DNA of 64,000 nucleotides, from positions 14,322,001 to 14,386,000 of the forward strand of contig JBHGNT010000011.1 in NCBI GenBank assembly GCA_043228905.1, read 5' to 3'. The DNA is from Azolla caroliniana (lineage: Eukaryota > Polypodiophyta). The notes under the pieces are model-generated. The model was given only the letters and a program-made list of their open reading frames with translations, ran no database searches and was not told the origin of the DNA. Below, in pieces: positions 58,591-64,000 of this stretch (position 1 is the stretch's first letter; each line of letters opens with the position of its first letter). A program made the position numbers and the translations under genes.

Positions 58591-61500
58591 TGAATGGTCC
58601 CCCCTCTAGACTTCTATGGGCGCCAATGTTCCCATCAAACCTCTCGACAAGGTGTTGACATCGGCATGGGCATCGCCATCACCCACATCACATGCACATG
58701 GCACACACCCACCTGCCAACCCTAGCTAAAGAGTGGGTGGGAGAGCGAGAGAGAGAGAGATGGCCTTGTATTCTGTAGATGTCATATTGGATGTGTTTCT
58801 TCCTGATCGGTCGCTCACTCCTCACTCACAGCGCGATGCACTCCCTCCCTTGAACAAACACGTCACATGTTCTAGAGCGCTTGTAACTACTTTTCCCCGG
58901 CCGCCGGTTCAATGCACACAGCACGCCGCCCCACGCGGGAATGTCTAGACAGTAATGTATCCCGTCGATCGCGTCCTTGTTATATCGCTTGGCCCTGGTT
59001 CCACATGCAAGACACACCGCTCAACACAACATGTCTCATACAGAAATTATAGTCAGTGATGTGTGACTGACATTTCACTCGTGCTTTCTTTCTCTTCTCT
59101 TCTTTTTAGTTGCTTGCCAATGTTTGATGTAAACGACACACGTCACAAGCTTCGATACCTCTTCTTTGGAAATCCTTGCAAGTAATGCGTGGCTAACATG
59201 TTGTACTTTGTGTTCCCAACATTGTTGCATACCTTTGTTTGGTGCACAAGACACATTGCCAAGTGGGGTGCCTTCTCTCAATCTAACTAGTAAAGTGTGA
59301 TAAGCTCGCACCTTGGTTGTATTTTGCTTGGCTTTGTTCAATCTACAAAAACATACATGTCAAAGGTTCCTTTCATGTTCTAGGAGAGTTCCTAAATCTA
59401 GACTCGTGTATATGATTTGCTTGCCATTCATGTTTTAGTGCTCACATTGTCATAGTTATGAGAACATTAGTTAATTCATACAACGTGCAATTGCACAGGC
59501 TTCTTGTGCTAAAGAGTTTGTTAGTATTTCTCGAGACGATATAGGATGGAAATAAGAGACTTATTCGTCCCCCATAGGTATCATTTAAGACTGAAGGTGA
59601 CCTAGATGGAAAGTGTCGTTGGCCCTACCCTCAATGACTTTCTCCCTTGAAGCTACTTAGTTTTAGCCTCAAAGCAACCATGACGGGAGTGCCACTGGCC
59701 CTACCCTCAATGTCTTTCTCGTTTCATATTACTTAGGTTTAGTCTCCCTCGAATTGGCACTCTTAGTGCTTGTCATAGATCAGTTAGGCCTCTTTACAAG
59801 GAAATGTTTTCTCCTCTTCAAAAAGAACATTTTGATAACTTAGTCAAAAACATTTCGACATTAAATTTTTCTTGGACAAGGAGAAAATAATTGGTGTACG
59901 TCTTTAAAATAAATAGAACCTCATTATTGGGTAGGATCGTCTTGTCCTTGTAGGTATACACGTATATAAACATAGAGACTCACAATGGGGAAGTCACTCC
60001 AAATAATTAGTGAGTTTCCATAATTGTTTGATTGTAGGTTGTAGCTATAACCAAAATGTTAGTCTCTATAACCATTTTTGCACCAAATTGTTAGTAAGTG
60101 GGAGTATCTCACTTTACGAGCTTAAACATGAGTAATTCACGAGTCACACCAATTCTAAAGCTTTAGTATGGGTGAATTTATGTATTAGACTCACATGCTC
60201 ACAAGTCACAAGAGCAAGAACCTTCCTTCCGGAACATTGTCATGAATGATGCCATATGTTGATAGTGAATGGGTCCCTCCTTGTGTGACGCAAAATGTTA
60301 ACAATTGCCCCTCCAAACATTAGTCACTAACTTAGAAATGGAAATCTAGAGACATAAGTAATGAGGAATAGTCATCAAGACAATAAAATAATGGAGCATA
60401 ATCACGAGCAAATCCTCCTCGAGTAATATGCAAACAAGTATGTGAATCTCGTAGAAACACTCGCTTCCCTTTTAATTCAATATGATAATCCATCCTATGA
60501 TATTATTGGAATTCATCCTATGATATTATTGCCTTTATCATTTTATATATGGGAATATGTTTATATTCTACCTCTCCTTTTATAGAAAAGGCAAAGGAAA
60601 TGAATTGTTGAGGCTATAAGAAAAATTGCTTTGAGAATTAGAGATTATGACTAGGCTTTGTAAGTAGATATGAGAAACATATCAAGAATATATTATTATT
60701 CTTTCTTTCTACACCTTTGACCTTTTTCCTAAGCTTAGCTAACATATCCAAAAGAACTTCTTTTGTTAGTTCTCTTTCTTAGGCACGTCACATCTTCTCT
60801 TAGTACTTTACATATTTGGTTTTCGTCACTAACATTTGTCACAACTAATAACCTCTCATTTAAACTTGAATATGGTAGAACAAAGGGGAACGAATTTTTT
60901 CTCAATATTGACTTGACTTTATATTGTGACCTTCATAAGTAGATAAAGCATTACACTATCATTGGTAGTATGTCGTTATGCAACATTTAAGCCTCCTCAA
61001 GTTTATTTCCTATCAATCATGCTAAAAAAAACAAGGCAAATGTAAATGTAGCTATTGAAATACAATGTGCATTAGTCAATTGTTGTTGGCATGCCACATC
61101 AAGCTCAATAATCTCTCTCTCTCTCTCTCCCCATCTTTCTCTCTATAGCGAGGCAGATAACACACAAATGGTCTGAGAGATGGAATGTGGCAACATAACA
61201 CGTGTGAAGTGTTCATAGTATGTGTATGACAAATATCCAATATACAACCAAATGGGACAAGGATGCCCAAGAATAGCAAATTGCAAATCCTTTTACGCTT
61301 ACGCAAACCAACAAACCAATTGAAACTTGAGATAACAAGAAGGAAGTGTTAGAATGTATCTACTATTGTTTCACCCCCAATACCATTTTATGTGAGAAGA
61401 GCAATCACTCTCTACATTTGTAGTTAGGATCTTGAAATTGAAAATGGAGCTTGCGGAGAAGTTTCTAGATCAAACCTCATTTGCACTCTCCCTTAATCAT

Positions 61501-61802
61501 GAGGCCAAGGATGATGACCATCTCACACTATGATGTGAAGCACTAAAGATAATTTGGCAATAGTTTCCACAATTGAGTACATATCATTTGGCTTCTCCAA
61601 GTTGGATAACCCAAGCAATGCCCCTTAGGAACATATCTATTCTCTATATTTAAGCATCGTAAACTAGCTAGTACATGACCTTGTTGCATCAACAGAGGAG
61701 ATCATCTTTTAATGTTCTTATTCAATCCCATAGGACATGTTTCCACCTTCTTAGGACGTTAAAATATCATCATCATCATCATCTTACTCACTTGCACGCG
61801 CG

Positions 61803-61837
<35 letters not shown>

Positions 61838-64000
61838 TCTCTCTCTCTCTCAATCTTATACCACATGGAAAAAAATAATTTTGATTGCACAAATTTTCCA
61901 AGTTTGACACACCAAATATTGCCCTTTGGACACATATGTTTGCTATCTCATGCAATTGTTAGAGAATGCATGAGACATGCATGGTGACACCCTCTACGTC
62001 AACACATCCCTCTACACCTTTTGTAGTATTTTCCAAGAGTTAAAATATCATCATCACAATCTCTCCCCGTGCAGAAGTTGCACATACACACAAAAATTCG
62101 TCATACTTTAGATTATAGAACATTGAATCAGTCAATCAATCATACGTAGAAAAAGTGGCCAAGTTCAACCACGTGGGTATACAAACCGTTCATTGACATG
62201 TACACTTTGCATATTATTTTACCGATGTATCATAGATGCTCTCCTCTCAATGAATATCCGAAATTCATATAATTGTTTTACAAATACTATAAGAGTAATA
62301 TATATATATATATAAACCCAAAATAAATGTCATACTTGTGTTGAAATAAAACATAAGTGCAGGCACACGTGCATGATCACGATTAATCGAGTAAATCATG
62401 AATGATGGAATCATAATCAACAATATTGCACAATGTAGGAGATTTTATTCTTAGAGACGTGTCTCTCCATTCCTTGCATCAAGGACGGTATCATTTTCAA
62501 GAGAAATTGTTCAACTTCTAAAAAGAACCATATCTTTTATGGAATAACACTTCTCCCAAAAAACCTAAAACAAATGCTTGAGATGGCTCAATACAATATA
62601 AATCCAAAATAATAGATGACTCGTAAGAATAAGGCCATGACGGCTATGCAACTCAATGAAGCATGCGTTTAAAATCTATATCAAATTTAATGTGCTACAA
62701 TAGTTACTACATGACTTTGCAATCACATGCGAAACATGTTTGCAATGTTTACAAAACAAATCCAAATATGCCATATGGTTGTTGACTCAAAAATTGGATC
62801 TTTGCAAGTGAAATACTTTGTTATGCTATTGCATGTATTTTATTACAAACTTTTCTACTCTTATCTATACTTGCAAATTTGTGCTTGGGAAACATCATAC
62901 ACCTAATATATCTTCTAAACCTCTTTGTATAAAGTTAACAACCTTCCAAATAGCTACATGAATGACCTTTCTTTGCAAAATAATAACTAATTCTACATCA
63001 CCATCACCTTTTGTTGTTCACAAATTCCCATGAGGTAAGTAAATTATACACAATGATGTTTGTAACTTGTAACCATGCCTCACATGCGTTACAAACTACA
63101 TTTTATTAACTTATGCGAAATTTTTTAAATGTCATGACTCATCCATCTTAAATTATTCATTGGATTTGTTGTTCGCTGTTATAGCTATGATAAGTTGTAA
63201 AACAATTACAATCAGATTTAGTAGGCATGACCATAAATTTAATGATTTGTACAATGCCCTCTTTCCTCCTTTACCATGTATTAATTTATGACATATTTCT
63301 TTCCCCGAGCAAAGATCTTTAAGACCATAATGCATTGATAAATGATCAACATTCCTATAATGATTGCCATATTTATTGGCCTAGAATGAGGTAGTACCGT
63401 AGTAGTGGACAAATGTCGAGCATCATTCAATACATATATAAAGTGGATTCCAACTTATTGTGCCCAATGGAATTATTGGATGTTAGCAGAGGGTCATTCA
63501 ATATATAAAGTTGAATCATGGTTATGCGGAGAATTTCAATGTGTTCAAAGTCAGACGAAGAACACCATAGTCAAAGAATCATTGCAATTAGGTGAGTTTT
63601 TCATATGTAAGTGGAAATGTTGGAGACACGAGGAGTGAATGTATTAGTGGATGAGAAATGTTTTTTGTGGGGTATATACTATACACTAGAAGCTTTTGTG
63701 GTTCGTATGGTTGCTAGACAAGATTCAAACCATTTTGATGGGTTCATAAAACCACAACAAGAACTTCAATGTGCAATTATCAACAACCTCAATTGCACAA
63801 GATGAACCATGAATTAGAGTACAATAATTGTTAGTCACACATATGTTTTCACGTGTGGTTAAGCTACACATGAATGGACAATCCATGCAAATCCATAATT
63901 CATTATGGCAATTCATGAGAAATATTTCTTAAAACAATTTACTTTATCTACCAAATTTGATGGAAATGCTTGACATGCACACAATAGTTTTTTGGCAAGA
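58591..64000. other. Intergenic region to window end, no gene recognised
   Basis: About 5.4 kb with only short frames. Local structure includes: an approximately 80-bp imperfect tandem duplication sharing GGCCCTACCCTCAATG near 59618 and 59698; a 24-bp direct duplication (CATCCTATGATATTATTG) near 60491-60529; and a (CT)n run near 61113-61128. The frames at 63405-63805 carry no motif I know. Confidence 0.5.
61793..61850. repeat. Compound (CG)n(CA)n(CT)n microsatellite
   Basis: About 8 CG units, about 14 CA units and about 7 CT units follow without interruption. The first two parts are alternating pyrimidine-purine sequence, the type that can adopt Z-DNA. Confidence 0.95.

Noticed and set aside
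63405-63805. Possible gene at the right end
   Set aside because: Two short frames of 64-77 residues without motifs, codon bias or splice context. Not supported.

Overview
The window is nuclear DNA of a land plant, most likely a flowering plant. It is AT-rich, and its genes have canonical plant introns with long intergenic stretches. LTR retrotransposons and LINE relics are abundant, and one intact primer-binding site matches plant initiator tRNA-Met. I recognise six protein-coding genes. The species cannot be named from sequence alone.

Layout. From 1 to about 16.3 kb lies a nested retrotransposon block. It holds Copia relic A (+, 1-3661), Copia relic B (-, about 3700-7650, with LTR and primer-binding site), Copia relic C (+, 7651-12986) and Ty3/Gypsy relic D (+, 12987-16336). 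These hosts are interrupted by younger insertions: two copies of one solo LTR (79-522 in A, 13979-14387 in D), a 947-bp LTR-like insert with three tRNA-like segments (8816-9762 in C), and a 266-bp MITE (15012-15277 in D). Each insertion has or suggests a target-site duplication, and in three of the four cases the host reading frame resumes cleanly once the insert is discounted.

The gene-bearing part follows. It contains a two-exon MEA1-family gene (16763-17679, +), a RING-H2 protein (19851-21247, +), a small Ser/Pro-rich protein with the RRQGSSG motif of MAPK-substrate-like proteins (22717-23106, -), a 16-exon SP-RING SUMO ligase of the PIAL type (32804-46322, +), a CCCH plus RRM splicing factor of the RBM22/ECM2 family (48206-51616, +), and an 11-exon USP-domain receptor-like cytoplasmic kinase (54011-58101, -). 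The last two are convergent, and the gap between them holds a 664-bp hAT-type foldback element with perfect 8-bp flanking repeats. LINE relics lie upstream of the SUMO ligase and in two of its introns. From 58.6 kb to the end I see only diffuse intergenic DNA and microsatellites.

The most interesting signals are three. The solo LTR family carries an exceptionally dense heat-shock-element array just upstream of a TATA box, with no differences between the two copies. The insert in element C combines LTR-like ends with three internal polymerase III-type box A/box B pairs. Two introns in two unrelated genes are read as GC-AG. The six genes have different cellular roles (ubiquitin or SUMO ligation, splicing, signalling) and show no sign of forming a cluster.
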